The notes: generated by a model not told the origin, from the sequence alone. DNA of 64,000 bases from Neisseria macacae ATCC 33926 (GCF_022749495.1 NZ_CP094241.1:2480001-2544000); one strand, 5' to 3'; numbered from the stretch's first letter, positions 27,702-36,700 are shown. Numbers and translations: made by a program.

Positions 27702-29144
27702 TTACAAAGTGTTTTCCAAAGCCTTTGCGCACCAGTCAATCATCGTTTGCGGCATAACGCCCCACAAAACCAACAAGAACGCATTGACGCTCAGGAAGAA
27801 TTTGGCGGCATAGTTGCTGCCGATGGGTTGGTCATGGGTGGGTTCGTCGAAATACATGACTTTAACCACGCGCAGGTAGTAGAACGCGCCGATTAAGGAC
27901 ATAACGACCGCGAAGACCGACAACCAAACGTAATGGAATTTCAGCAACACCATGATGACGCCGAATTTGGCGTAGAAGCCCATCAGCGGCGGAATGCCTG
28001 CCATAGAGAACATGACCAGCAGCATCAGTAAGGCAAACCAAGCATGACGTTGGTTCAAGCCTGCCAAATCTTTGATTTCTTCACACTCGATATTGTCGGT
28101 GGACAATACCATCAATATGCCGAAGCCCGCAGCCGCCATCAAAGCGTAAGTAATGGCGTAATACAGACCCGCAGTAGAGCCGATTGAGCCTGCCATAAAC
28201 GCCAGCAGGATAAAGCCCATGTGCGACACAGTCGAATAGGCAAGCATCCGCTTGATATTGGTCTGCATAATCGCGGCAAGATTACCGACCACAAGCGACG
28301 CAACGGCAAGGACGGCAAACATAGGCGCCCAGTATTGATGCACTTCACCAAAACCGGTAACCAAAATACGGAAGGCAAAGACGACGGCGGCGATTTTCGG
28401 CGCCGTACCCACAAACGCGGCGACGGATGTCGGCGCGCCGTGGTACACGTCGGGCACCCACATATGAAACGGCACCGCGCCCAGTTTGAACGCTACCGCC
28501 ACAACGATAAACACCAGCCCCAGTTTCAACAGCCATTCGTTGGCAAGTTCGCTATAAGACGACGCCAAAACAGTGGCGAATTCGAGCGAACCCGTCGCGC
28601 CGTACACCATCGAAATGCCGTAGAGCAGCAGGCCGGAAGCCAGCGCACCCAAGACGAAATATTTGAGCGCGGCTTCGGCGGAACGGCCGGAATCGCGGCG
28701 CAGCGCAATCATGGCGTAAAGCGACAGCGACAAAAGTTCCAGACCGATATAGGCGGTCAGGAAATGCGCCGCGCTCACCATCACGCTCATGCCTAACAGG
28801 GCAAACAGCGACAGGGTATAAAACTCGCCTTTAAAAATACCGCGCGCCTGATTGTACGGTTTGCTGTAAATAAACAGCCCGAAGGTCAATCCGTACAACA
28901 CCAGCTTGGACAGGCGCGACATACCGTCGGCGATATACATCCCGTGAAACGCCAGCGTACTGCCCTGCTCCCACACTGCCAGCTGCGTAACCGCTACGAT
29001 AATAACGGTTCCCAAGCTCATCAGATGGGTCAGATAGCGGTTTTCATCGCTAACCCACAAATCTGCCAGCAATACGGCAATCAGCAGCGCAAACAGCACG
29101 ATTTCGGGCATGGCAGGCATTAAGTTCAAATCAATCAAGTTCAT
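27702..29144 (-). CDS. nuoN: NADH dehydrogenase I subunit N
   Basis: 480 aa. ATG 29144 is preferred over the GTG at 29150 because GAGG lies seven bases upstream. Antiporter-like membrane subunit with about 14 helices; the conserved lysines lie in SLYAMIALRRDS, FKLGAVPFHMWVPDVYHGAPT and QTNIKRMLAYSTVSHMG. It forms one of three proton channels of the membrane arm of complex I. It is the last canonical nuo gene and is followed by the operon terminator. Confidence 0.97.
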   Translation of the reverse strand: MNLIDLNLMPAMPEIVLFALLIAVLLADLWVSDENRYLTHLMSLGTVIIVAVTQLAVWEQGSTLAFHGMYIADGMSRLSKLVLYGLTFGLFIYSKPYNQARGIFKGEFYTLSLFALLGMSVMVSAAHFLTAYIGLELLSLSLYAMIALRRDSGRSAEAALKYFVLGALASGLLLYGISMVYGATGSLEFATVLASSYSELANEWLLKLGLVFIVVAVAFKLGAVPFHMWVPDVYHGAPTSVAAFVGTAPKIAAVVFAFRILVTGFGEVHQYWAPMFAVLAVASLVVGNLAAIMQTNIKRMLAYSTVSHMGFILLAFMAGSIGSTAGLYYAITYALMAAAGFGILMVLSTDNIECEEIKDLAGLNQRHAWFALLMLLVMFSMAGIPPLMGFYAKFGVIMVLLKFHYVWLSVFAVVMSLIGAFYYLRVVKVMYFDEPTHDQPIGSNYAAKFFLSVNAFLLVLWGVMPQTMIDWCAKALENTL

Positions 29145-29153
29145 TCGCACACC

Positions 29154-30650
29154 TCAAATCTTGCTTTGCGCCACATGGGCAATCAAATCGTTTGCCGCCT
29201 GATGCACCACTTCGATAAACGCCTGCGGATACAGGCCCATACCCAATACCGCAACCGCCAAAATCGCCAGAATCGCAAATTCGCGGCAGTTGATGTCTTT
29301 CATATCGGCAACGTGCGGATTGCCGACCGCGCCGAAAATCACGCGCTTATACATCCACAACGTGTAAGACGCACCATAAATCAGCGTCAGTGCTGCCAGC
29401 GCGCCTACCCAGAAATTCACTTTGACCGCGCCCATAATCACCATAAACTCGCCCACGAAGCCCGAAGTCGCCGGCAGACCCGCATTTGCCATCGCAAACA
29501 GCATCATAAACGCCGCAAACTTGGGCATCACGTTTACCACGCCGCCGTAATCGGCGATATTGCGCGTGTGCAGGCGGTCGTACATCACGCCGATACACAT
29601 AAACATCGCCGCCGACACGAAGCCGTGCGAAATCATCTGAATGACCGCGCCTTTCAACGCCCAGTCGTTCAACTGGCCGTTAATGAACAAGAACATCCCC
29701 AAGGTAACGAAACCCATATGGCTGATGGACGAATACGCCACCAGTTTTTTCATATCGGTCTGCACCAACGCGACCATACCGATGTAAATCACCGCAATCA
29801 GGCTCAACACGATGATGACCGGCGCGAAATAGCGCGACGCGTCGGGCAGAATCGGCAGGATGAAGCGCAAAAAGCCGTATGCGCCCAATTTCAGCGTAAT
29901 CGCCGCCAACACCATCGAACCGCCGGTCGGCGCCTCAACGTGGGCATCCGGCAGCCAAGTGTGCACGGGGAACATCGGCACTTTCACCGCAAACGACAGG
30001 AAAAACGCCACAAACAAAAGCTGTTGTACGCCCAGCGGAATCTGTTTGATGTTTTGGAAATCCTCAATCGAAAAGCCGCCCGCCTGGTAAGACAGATACA
30101 CAATCGCCACCAGCATCAGCAACGAACCCATCAGCGTATAGAGAAACAGCTTCACCGACGCATACACGCGGCGCGGACCGCCCCACACGCCGATAATCAG
30201 GTACAGCGGAATCAGCATACCCTCGAAGAACACATAAAACAGCAGGGCATCCCGCGCTGAAAACGCGCCGTTAATCAGGCCCGACATGATTAAAAACGCC
30301 GCCATATACTGCGCCGGACGCTTCTGAATCACTTCCCAACCCGCCAGCACCACCATCAGCGTGATAAACGCGTTCAGAATGACAAACAGCACCGAAATAC
30401 CGTCCACACCCAGCGAATAGTTGATTCGCAAAAGCGGAATCCACTCGTGGAACTCAGTAAACTGATAGCCGCCGCTCAAACGGTCGAAACCCGTAAACAA
30501 GGGCAGCGTTACCAAGAAACCGGCAAGCGCACCGATTAAAGCGAGCACGCGGGCAAGCGGCGCACGGCTGTCCGGCCCCGTCGCCAAAACCAGCACGCCC
30601 GCAGCGATGGGTATCCATATTGCCAAGCTGAGTAGGTAGTTGGAAAACAT
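29154..30650 (-). CDS. nuoM: NADH dehydrogenase I subunit M
   Basis: 498 aa, about 14 membrane helices. Antiporter-like signature FPVHTWLPDAHVEAPTGGS and the broken-helix lysine in QTDMKKLVAYSSISHMGFV; the essential glutamate is in FFEGMLIPLYLIIG. Proton-pumping subunit in the inner membrane. The nuoN start follows within about 10 bases. Upstream of it, a DUS pair, a palindromic repeat and two non-nuo genes separate it from nuoL. Confidence 0.97.
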   Translation of the reverse strand: MFSNYLLSLAIWIPIAAGVLVLATGPDSRAPLARVLALIGALAGFLVTLPLFTGFDRLSGGYQFTEFHEWIPLLRINYSLGVDGISVLFVILNAFITLMVVLAGWEVIQKRPAQYMAAFLIMSGLINGAFSARDALLFYVFFEGMLIPLYLIIGVWGGPRRVYASVKLFLYTLMGSLLMLVAIVYLSYQAGGFSIEDFQNIKQIPLGVQQLLFVAFFLSFAVKVPMFPVHTWLPDAHVEAPTGGSMVLAAITLKLGAYGFLRFILPILPDASRYFAPVIIVLSLIAVIYIGMVALVQTDMKKLVAYSSISHMGFVTLGMFLFINGQLNDWALKGAVIQMISHGFVSAAMFMCIGVMYDRLHTRNIADYGGVVNVMPKFAAFMMLFAMANAGLPATSGFVGEFMVIMGAVKVNFWVGALAALTLIYGASYTLWMYKRVIFGAVGNPHVADMKDINCREFAILAILAVAVLGMGLYPQAFIEVVHQAANDLIAHVAQSKI

Positions 30651-30696
30651 AGTGGTTAACCTGTGGTTAAAATAAAAATATAGTTGTATGGGTTGG

Positions 30697-30732
30697 TTTT
30701 TCAGACGACGTTTTAAGAGGTCGTCTGAAAAA
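30697..30732 (-). terminator. Inverted DUS pair upstream of nuoM
   Basis: TTTTTCAGACGAC and GTCGTCTGAAAAA with a 10-nt loop, placed between the cupin gene and nuoM. If it terminates, nuoM-nuoN would need a further promoter; partial read-through is more likely. Confidence 0.55.
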
Positions 30733-30788
30733 GGTTTGTTCAGGCTTCTGCTATTTATCTCAAGCTAATTCTGCCGAATCTTCCAGCC

Positions 30789-30860
30789 GTAGGTCGGATT
30801 CTCGAATCCGACACGCTGTACTATTTTCTTTTTCATGTCGGATACAAGTATCCGACCTAC
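30789..30860. repeat. Pair of GTCGGAT...ATCCGAC palindromes
   Basis: GTCGGATTCTCGAATCCGAC (30793-30812) and GTCGGATACAAGTATCCGAC (30837-30856), with GTAG/CTAC outer flanks so that the pair is itself an inverted repeat. Related copies occur at 34234, 36681 and 37301. Confidence 0.75.
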
Positions 30861-30890
30861 AACTTGAATGGTTTTCTTTTTCAGACGACC

Positions 30891-31211
30891 TCAAACGCTG
30901 CCTTCTTTCTCGATCACCAAAATCCGCGCTTCGCCGCACGGATGGGCGACGTGTTCCGTGCCGATTCCTGCGTAGAAGATATCGCCGCTTTTCAACCGAA
31001 CGATGCGTTCTTCGCCGTTTTCTCGGTAGTGCATATCTACTTCGCCGTCCATCACGGCAAACACTTCCTCGCCGTCGTTGACGTGCCATTTGTAGGGCTG
31101 GTCCGTCCAGTGCAGGCGCACGGTGGTGCCGTTCATATTGGCGATGTCGAGTGCGCCCCATGCGTGGGAAGCGGTAAATTCGGTGGAGCGGATGGTTTGT
31201 GTGTCGGGCAT
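30891..31211 (-). CDS. Single-domain cupin protein
   Basis: 106 aa. Cupin motif 1 is seen as W-H-V-N-D-G-E-E-V-F-A-V-M-D-G-E-V, and motif 2 as KSGDIFYAGIGTEHVAHP, giving a six-stranded beta-barrel that may bind a metal. Members of this small group are uncharacterised; sugar isomerase, dioxygenase or binding roles are all possible. It sits inside the nuo operon between nuoL and nuoM in the same orientation, with no evident link to complex I. A DUS overlaps the stop region. Confidence 0.82.
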   Translation of the reverse strand: MPDTQTIRSTEFTASHAWGALDIANMNGTTVRLHWTDQPYKWHVNDGEEVFAVMDGEVDMHYRENGEERIVRLKSGDIFYAGIGTEHVAHPCGEARILVIEKEGSV

Positions 31212-31275
31212 TTTCGCGTCTCTTTGATTCTGTATTTAGATAAACCTGTCGATACAACTTTTATTAAATCCCGTC

Positions 31276-31374
31276 ATTCCCGCGCAGGCGGGAATCCAGA
31301 ACGTAGATTTTAGGAAACCTTTTTCCTTGACAGGTTTATGCGCCGATAGGTCTGGATTCCCGCCTGCGCGGGAA
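31276..31374. repeat. dRS3 pair (NIME-like cassette)
   Basis: ATTCCCGCGCAGGCGGGAAT at 31276-31295 and its inverse at 31355-31374, enclosing a 59-bp spacer. This matches the dRS3-flanked mosaic repeats of Neisseria. It lies between the cupin and chorismate mutase genes. Confidence 0.85.
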
Positions 31375-31434
31375 TGACGGCGGTCGGCAAATTCCGTATC
31401 TATCCAAGTAAATCAATTATGACCGAAATGTTGA

Positions 31435-31740
31435 CTACGCCCCGTCGGCACGGTTGGTTTCCATCTCCAGTTTAATGAACGCATCAATCATACTGCGCCA
31501 AACTGTTTCGGCTACTTCGGGCGACAAACCGGCCTTTTCGGCATAGGCACGGCGCGAGGCAATCACTTGTGCCACCCGTTCGGGCGCGGAAACCGCCTGC
31601 ACATCGTTTTTAGGTTTCAGACGGCCTGCCTGCCGTACCAGCTTCTGCCGGCGGGCGAGCAATTCTATTAATTCCTTGTCCAAACCGTCGATGGCTTCGC
31701 GGACTTCGTCTAGGGTTTGCGGTAATTTGTCTTCAACCAT
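31435..31740 (-). CDS. Chorismate mutase (AroQ class)
   Basis: 101 aa, all-helical AroQ fold. The conserved early block is IDGLDKELIELLARRQKLV (residues 17-35), with later Arg in PERVAQVIASRRAYAEKAGLSP and the C-terminal helix VWRSMIDAFIKLEME. It converts chorismate to prephenate for Phe/Tyr synthesis; it could also be a monofunctional isochorismate-pyruvate lyase-like member, which short sequences do not separate. It lies between nuoL and nuoM and is preceded by an inverted DUS pair. An AG-type DUS (AGGCCGTCTGAAA) lies inside the frame at about 31616-31627. Confidence 0.9.
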   Translation of the reverse strand: MVEDKLPQTLDEVREAIDGLDKELIELLARRQKLVRQAGRLKPKNDVQAVSAPERVAQVIASRRAYAEKAGLSPEVAETVWRSMIDAFIKLEMETNRADGA

Positions 31741-31756
31741 TGTTTCTCGTGTTTCC

Positions 31757-31787
31757 TTTTTCAGACGACCTAAACGTCGTCTGAAAA
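31757..31787 (-). terminator. Inverted DUS pair downstream of nuoL
   Basis: TTTTCAGACGAC and GTCGTCTGAAAA with a short loop, between nuoL and chorismate mutase on the minus strand. Confidence 0.55.
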
Positions 31788-31795
31788 TCTCATCC

Positions 31796-33820
31796 TTATC
31801 TGAACAACCCCCAGAAGGTCATGCCGAGCAATACCAATACGCCGAACACCATAGCGGCGGCGTAGGTGTAGATAAAGCCGGTTTGGACTTTGCGTATCTG
31901 AGCGGCAATCGCGCCGACTAGTTTGGCGGAGCCGTTGACGATGCCGTTGTCGATAATGGCGGTATCGCCGACTTTCCAGAAGAAGTTGCCCAATGCGCGC
32001 GTGCCTTTGGCGAAGACGTTGAAATACAGGGCGTCGAGGTAGTATTTGTTTTCAAACAAAACGTAAACCGGACGGAACGCCTGCGCGATTTTGGCAGGCA
32101 GGTGCGGCAGTTTGACGTACAAAAGCCATGCGCTCAATACGCCTGCGATAGCGAGGTAGAGTACGGGCGAATGCAGGCTGTGCGACACCATCGCCAATGC
32201 ACCGTGGAACTCTTCCTTCATGATGTGCATGGTCGGATGCGCGTCGGCGTTGACGAAAATCACGTCTTTGAAGAAATCGCCGTAGAGCATGGGTTCGATG
32301 GCGATGTAGCCGATGATGACGGACGGAATCGCAAGCAGAATCAGCGGCAGGGTAACGACCAGCGGGCTTTCATGCGGATTGTCGTTTTTGCCCAAGCCGT
32401 GATGTTCTTCGCCATGATGATCATCATGATGCTCAGGCAGGCTGCGCCATTTTTCTTCGCCGTGGAACACCATAAAGTATTGGCGGAACGCGTAAAACGC
32501 GGTAACGAACACGCTGGCGAGGACGGCGAAATAGGCAAAGCCGCTGCCCGGCAGGGTGCTGTATTTCGCCGCTTCGATAATCGAATCTTTGGAGTAGAAG
32601 CCGGAGAAGAATGGCGTACCGATCAGCGACAAGTTACCGATCAGCATGGTCAGCCAAGTAATCGGCATGTATTTTTTCAGATTGCCCATGTGGCGCATAT
32701 CTTGGTCGTGGTGCATACCGATAATGGCGCTACCCGCCGCCAAGAACAGCAAGGCTTTAAAAAAAGCGTGGGTCATGACGTGGAACATCGCCACTGAATA
32801 GGCGGACGCGCCCAGAGCCACGGTCATGTAGCCCAGTTGCGACAGGGTGGAATACGCAACCACGCGCTTGATGTCGTTTTGAATCACGCCCAAGAAGCCC
32901 ATAAACAGGGCGGTAATCGCGCCAATCACCATAATGACCGACAGCGCGGTGCTGCTCATTTCGTAAATCGGCGACATGCGCGACACCATGAACAGACCGG
33001 CAGTAACCATGGTTGCAGCGTGAATCAATGCGGAAATTGGGGTCGGGCCTTCCATCGAATCGGGCAGCCAGACATGCAGCGGGAATTGAGCCGATTTACC
33101 CATCGCGCCCACAAACAACAGCAGACAGGTTACGGTAATCAAAGACCATTCCACACCGGGAAAAAGCTGGATAGTGGCATTTTGTACGTTGGGCAGATAG
33201 GCGAATACGTCCTGATAGCGCAGGCTGCCGCCGAAATAGGCCAGCACCAGCGCGATACCCAGCACAAAGCCGAAGTCGCCGACGCGGTTGACCAAAAAGG
33301 CTTTCAAATTGGCAAAGGTGGCCGACGGTTTTTTGAAATAGAAACCGATCAACAGATACGACACCAAGCCCACCGCTTCCCAGCCGAAGAAAAGCTGGAT
33401 GAAGTTGTTGGACATAATCAGCATCAGCATGCTGAAAGTAAACAATGAGATATAGCTGAAAAAGCGTTGGTAGCCTACTGCTTCGTCGTGCATATAGCCG
33501 ATGGTGTAGATATGCACCATCAGCGACACGCCGGTAACCACCGCCATCATCATCGCCGTCATCGAATCGACCAGAAAGCCGACCGAGAAATCAATGCCGC
33601 CCATTGTCAGCCAGGTATAGACGTTTTCGTCAAACTTGGCGCGCGAGCCGTCGATAAAGCCCCACAACACCCAGCCGGACAACACGGCCGACACCGCCAC
33701 GCCGAGTATCGTTACCGAATGCGCCCCTGCGCGGCCGATTTTATTGCCGAACAGCCCCGCCAGCAGCGAGCCCGCCAGCGGCAGAAGGGCGATGGTGAGG
33801 TATAAAGTCATATCAGTCAT
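31796..33820 (-). CDS. nuoL: NADH dehydrogenase I subunit L
   Basis: 674 aa, the largest antiporter-like subunit, with 16 predicted helices and the C-terminal lateral helix that runs along the membrane arm. Motifs: FFGWEAVGLVSYLLIGFY, FPLHVWLPDSMEGPTPISALIHAATMV and QNDIKRVVAYSTLSQLGYM. A His-rich cytoplasm/periplasm loop (residues 459-478, HHDDHHGEEHH) is notable and may bind metal, a loop that varies among species. ATG 33820 has AAGG eight bases upstream. Confidence 0.97.
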   Translation of the reverse strand: MTDMTLYLTIALLPLAGSLLAGLFGNKIGRAGAHSVTILGVAVSAVLSGWVLWGFIDGSRAKFDENVYTWLTMGGIDFSVGFLVDSMTAMMMAVVTGVSLMVHIYTIGYMHDEAVGYQRFFSYISLFTFSMLMLIMSNNFIQLFFGWEAVGLVSYLLIGFYFKKPSATFANLKAFLVNRVGDFGFVLGIALVLAYFGGSLRYQDVFAYLPNVQNATIQLFPGVEWSLITVTCLLLFVGAMGKSAQFPLHVWLPDSMEGPTPISALIHAATMVTAGLFMVSRMSPIYEMSSTALSVIMVIGAITALFMGFLGVIQNDIKRVVAYSTLSQLGYMTVALGASAYSVAMFHVMTHAFFKALLFLAAGSAIIGMHHDQDMRHMGNLKKYMPITWLTMLIGNLSLIGTPFFSGFYSKDSIIEAAKYSTLPGSGFAYFAVLASVFVTAFYAFRQYFMVFHGEEKWRSLPEHHDDHHGEEHHGLGKNDNPHESPLVVTLPLILLAIPSVIIGYIAIEPMLYGDFFKDVIFVNADAHPTMHIMKEEFHGALAMVSHSLHSPVLYLAIAGVLSAWLLYVKLPHLPAKIAQAFRPVYVLFENKYYLDALYFNVFAKGTRALGNFFWKVGDTAIIDNGIVNGSAKLVGAIAAQIRKVQTGFIYTYAAAMVFGVLVLLGMTFWGLFR

Positions 33821-34038
33821 GTTGTGAACCTTAGGGGTTGAACTTTTAATCTTTTGGCTAACGGGGCTGGTGGGCTGTCTGGTTTCAGACGGCCTTTCAC
33901 ATTTTCAGGTAGCCTTTTGGCGTTTCAGGCTGCCTTGGTATTTGTCCGCGTGCGTGGCAGAGCTACACACCCTACATTGTTTGGGTTTTCAGGCTGCTTT
34001 ACAGGCCGTCTGAAACCGTCGGACTTCTGCCATCTGCT

Positions 34039-34175
34039 CCCTCCCCCGTCTTGCGGGGGAGGGTTGGGGTGGGGGTGTGCGTTTCTGCGGAAACGCTTTT
34101 TTCGCCGACGTAGTAGCAAAGGTTTCTGCTGCCCTACCGCCCCCACCCTAGCCCTCCCCCGCGAGCGGGAGAGGG
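34039..34175. repeat. Mirrored G+C palindromes, MITE-like unit
   Basis: CCCTCCCCCG/CGGGGGAGGG at 34039-34063 with a GGGTGGGGGT-like tail pointing inward, and CCCTCCCCCGC/GCGGGAGAGGG at 34152-34175 with the complementary CCCCCACCCTAG tail also pointing inward. The 88 bases between contain no gene. The arrangement matches the repeats around the DUF559 gene at 41609-42157. Confidence 0.65.
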
Positions 34176-34233
34176 AATTAGTTTGCTGTCGGGCTATCGG
34201 TTTCAGGCTGCTTTTCAGACGGCCTTTTCGTAG

Positions 34234-34253
34234 GTCGGATTCTCGAATCCGAC
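34234..34253. repeat. GTCGGATTCTCGAATCCGAC palindrome
   Basis: Exact 20-bp copy of the repeat at 30793, followed by GTTTCCC. Another exact copy with the same right flank is at 36681-36700. Confidence 0.75.
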
Positions 34254-34313
34254 GTTTCCCGCAAGGGAAAATGGTGTTTTAGCTCCGCAACTCCGCTACG
34301 CTACGCAAGCTGC

Positions 34314-34730
34314 CTATTCTGCCGCGCCAACCCACGCCAGAAATTCTTGTTCGGTCATTTTCGGGGTGTCGTCGGACAGGTGGTAATACGGTGCTTGGCA
34401 GTCGGTAAATATTTGCAGTTTCAAAGCAAAGTCGGCGTTGTCGGCAAACAGTCCGGCATTAACATACCACGCTTCATCCATGCCGCTTTCGGGCAGCAGG
34501 TGGAAATACAGATCGTTGCCGCATTCTTTGCAGAAAGTACGCTCGCCCCAGTCGGAAGAACGGTAGCGGCCGATGTTTTCTTCACCGCTGATTTGCGGTG
34601 CGCCTTCGGCGGTCAGGGTAAACGATGCGCCGCCGGTGCGTTGGCGGCATTTGCTGCAATGGCAGGCGTGAACTTCGTGATTATGCCTGACTTCGAGCGT
34701 TACGCTGCCGCACTGGCATTGGGCTTTCAT
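34314..34730 (-). CDS. GFA-family zinc protein
   Basis: 138 aa. Zinc-binding Cys pattern of the GFA (glutathione-dependent formaldehyde-activating enzyme-like, Mss4-like) fold: C-x-C near residues 5-7, CHCSKCRQ near 23-28 and FCKECG near 72-77. Most members have no proven enzyme activity. It lies inside the nuo operon between nuoK and nuoL with atypical DUS dialects on both sides, so it looks imported along with its flanks. Confidence 0.88.
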   Translation of the reverse strand: MKAQCQCGSVTLEVRHNHEVHACHCSKCRQRTGGASFTLTAEGAPQISGEENIGRYRSSDWGERTFCKECGNDLYFHLLPESGMDEAWYVNAGLFADNADFALKLQIFTDCQAPYYHLSDDTPKMTEQEFLAWVGAAE

Positions 34731-34809
34731 GGCTTTTCCTTATTTTGTGTGCACGGTTTTCAGGCTGCCTTTAAGGCCGTCTGAAAACAAGGTTTCTTTC
34801 ACTTTCGTC

Positions 34810-34906
34810 ATTCCCGCGCAGGCGGGAATCTTTTTGGCATTACAGCGGCTGCAGGTTTCAATCAGGTTTCCCGTTGCCCCGCCAAGATTCCCGCCTGCGC
34901 GGGAAT
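34810..34906. repeat. dRS3 pair (NIME-like cassette)
   Basis: ATTCCCGCGCAGGCGGGAAT (34810-34829) and the inverse copy (34887-34906) enclose a 57-bp spacer that differs from the spacer at 31296-31354. Confidence 0.85.
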
Positions 34907-34945
34907 GACGCCGGTGGGCGGCTGCGGGCTTTCAGGCTGCCTGTT

Positions 34946-35476
34946 TTAAAACGCCATCATCTTACGCAAGGTATTGCCGTTGCGCGTGGTCAGGCTCAGG
35001 CCGAGCTGTTTTTCCAAAAACGCATTGCCCAGCTTGCTGCGGGAAGCGTCCTGCGGGATGTAGAGATACGCGGCGCACGGGCGGATATGCAGTTTTTCAC
35101 TGCCGAAGTCCTGCGCCTCCAAACCGGCGGTATCGGCCAGCGGTGTGTTGCACAGCGTAAAAAATACGCGCTTGGGGTCGTATGCCTCATCGGCAAACGG
35201 ATTGCCGTCCAATATTTCACGCAACTGGGCAGGCGTTTTGACAATAACGGCCAAATCTACATTCAGATGCGTATGCAGCAAATCATGTATCCGCACGGCG
35301 GCTTCGTCCGCAGCCAATCCGCTTTCCAGTGCAATATTGCCGCTCTGTATCCATGTCCGCACATTGTCGAAACCGTTACCGCCCAATACGGCACGGACAT
35401 CTGCCATTTTGACGGCGTTTTTCCCGCTCGGCATCACACCGCGCAGAAATGCGATCAGGGTTTGTCTGCTCATGGT
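34946..35476 (-). CDS. DUF1697 protein
   Basis: 176 aa from ATG 35476 (MSRQTLIAFLRGVMPSGKNAVKM), the typical beginning of the family: a ferredoxin-like N-half with L-R-G-V-x-x-x-G-K-N and WIQSGNIALES. The C-terminal segment RNGNTLRKMMAF matches the family end. Function unknown; the fold suggests nucleotide or small-molecule binding. Located between nuoK and nuoL together with the GFA gene, flanked by AGGCAGCCTGAAA-type DUS. Confidence 0.88.
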   Translation of the reverse strand, partial: TMSRQTLIAFLRGVMPSGKNAVKMADVRAVLGGNGFDNVRTWIQSGNIALESGLAADEAAVRIHDLLHTHLNVDLAVIVKTPAQLREILDGNPFADEAYDPKRVFFTLCNTPLADTAGLEAQDFGSEKLHIRPCAAYLYIPQDASRSKLGNAFLEKQLGLSLTTRNGNTLRKMMAF

Positions 35477-35597
35477 TTGGTCTTTCAAACGGGTTTTCAG
35501 GCTGCTTTAAGGCCTTGCAGCTTGAGTCTCATCCCAATATGGTTTTCGGTTTGGCAGATTGTTGGGTTTACAACCCAACCTACCTGCTGACACCACC

Positions 35598-35903
35598 CTA
35601 CCCTTTCAAACTGTCCAAATCGCTGATGTTGATGCTCTGGCGGTTGCGGAACACCAAAACCATAATCGCCAAACCGATGGCGGATTCGGCAGCGGCGACG
35701 GTCAGTACGAAGAATACGAAAATCTGTCCGGCGGTATCGCCCAGATGCTGCGAGAAGGCGATAAAGTTGAAGTTCACCGCCAAAAGCATCAGCTCGATCG
35801 ACATCAGCAATACCAGCACGTTTTTACGGTTCATAAAGATACCCATCGCGCTGATACCGAACAGGAGCGCGCCCAATACCAGATAATGCGTCAAGGTAAT
35901 CAT
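35598..35903 (-). CDS. nuoK: NADH dehydrogenase I subunit K
   Basis: 101 aa, three membrane helices. Conserved glutamates lie in SIELMLLAVNFNF and VAAAESAIGLAI. It links the E-channel to the antiporter-like subunits. Its ATG overlaps the nuoJ stop by 4 bp (ATGA), so translation is coupled. Confidence 0.97.
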   Translation of the reverse strand: MITLTHYLVLGALLFGISAMGIFMNRKNVLVLLMSIELMLLAVNFNFIAFSQHLGDTAGQIFVFFVLTVAAAESAIGLAIMVLVFRNRQSINISDLDSLKG

Positions 35904-36571
35904 GCTTTACCCTCCTCTTTCGGCTTGAGGTCGTCTGAAACTTCGCTTTCTTCGACAAATTCGGTTTGCGGTTTGACCGCTTCCATTTTCACCAAGCGCA
36001 TACGGCCTTGGTCGGCGCGTACTTTGACTTGGTCGGCAGGATCCATGCGTTTCGGGTTGAAAGTTTTACGGTGAACCAGCGCAATCGCGGCTACCATACC
36101 CAACAGCAGCAATACCGCCGCCAACTCAAACGGCAACAGGTAGTCAGTATAAATACGGCTGCCCAAATCGCGGATGTTGTTGTAATCCGCAGGAATGTCT
36201 TTCATCAAGCCAAATGCGGCAAGGTCGGTTTTCGGGTTAACCAGAATCAGAATCAGGGCAACCGCCAACAGCGTACCGACCACACCGGCAACAGGCGCAT
36301 GACGCCAGAAACCGGCGCGCATGGCTTCGATGTCGATATTCAGCATCATCACGACGAACAGGAACAGCACCATCACCGCGCCCACATACACCACCACCAG
36401 CGTGATGCCGAGGAATTCGGCCTGCATCAGCATCCACATCATCGCGCTCATACAGAAAGTGAGCACCAGATACAGCGCGGCATGCACCGGGTTTTTCACG
36501 GTTACGGTTTTCAGCGCGCCGAACAGGATGATGGCGGCCAGGGTGTAGAACATAATCAGTTGGAAGCTCAT
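35900..36571 (-). CDS. nuoJ: NADH dehydrogenase I subunit J
   Basis: 223 aa from ATG 36571, chosen because GGAAAGA precedes it and MSFQLIMFYTLAAIILFGA is the family start; the frame remains open upstream over DUS-rich DNA. Five membrane helices with the pi-bulge block LVVVYVGAVMVLFLFVVMML. The C-terminal tail (about residues 170-223) is hydrophilic, and a DUS at 35928-35940 encodes S-D-D-L-K near its end. Confidence 0.96.
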   Translation of the reverse strand: MSFQLIMFYTLAAIILFGALKTVTVKNPVHAALYLVLTFCMSAMMWMLMQAEFLGITLVVVYVGAVMVLFLFVVMMLNIDIEAMRAGFWRHAPVAGVVGTLLAVALILILVNPKTDLAAFGLMKDIPADYNNIRDLGSRIYTDYLLPFELAAVLLLLGMVAAIALVHRKTFNPKRMDPADQVKVRADQGRMRLVKMEAVKPQTEFVEESEVSDDLKPKEEGKA

Positions 36572-36680
36572 AAAGGTCTTTCCGGTGGGGGTTGATACTT
36601 TCAGGCTGCTTGTTTGGGTTTTCAGACGGCCTTTCAGGCTGCCTTGCCGCGGGCTTGGGCGTTTCAGGCTGCCCGCGTAG

Positions 36681-36700
36681 GTCGGATTCTCGAATCCGAC
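36681..36700. repeat. GTCGGATTCTCGAATCCGAC palindrome
   Basis: Exact copy downstream of the SnoaL-like gene, with the same GTTTCCC right flank as the copy at 34234. Confidence 0.75.

Larger units (their letters stand above)
33821..34313. other. Repeat-rich region with foreign DUS dialects
   Basis: About 490 bases with no gene. It holds three types of uptake-like sequence: AGGCCGTCTGAAA (33883, 34007, 34215), AGGCAGCCTGAAA (33923-33935) and AGGCTACCTGAAA (33903-33915). It also holds two CCCTCCCCCG-type palindromes (34039-34063, 34152-34175) and one GTCGGATTCTCGAATCCGAC. The window's usual AGGTCGTCTGAA is absent. Confidence 0.75.

Noticed and set aside
29166..30260. Plus-strand 364-codon frame opposite nuoM
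   Set aside because: His/Gln/Arg-rich low-complexity translation typical of an antisense shadow of a hydrophobic membrane protein gene.
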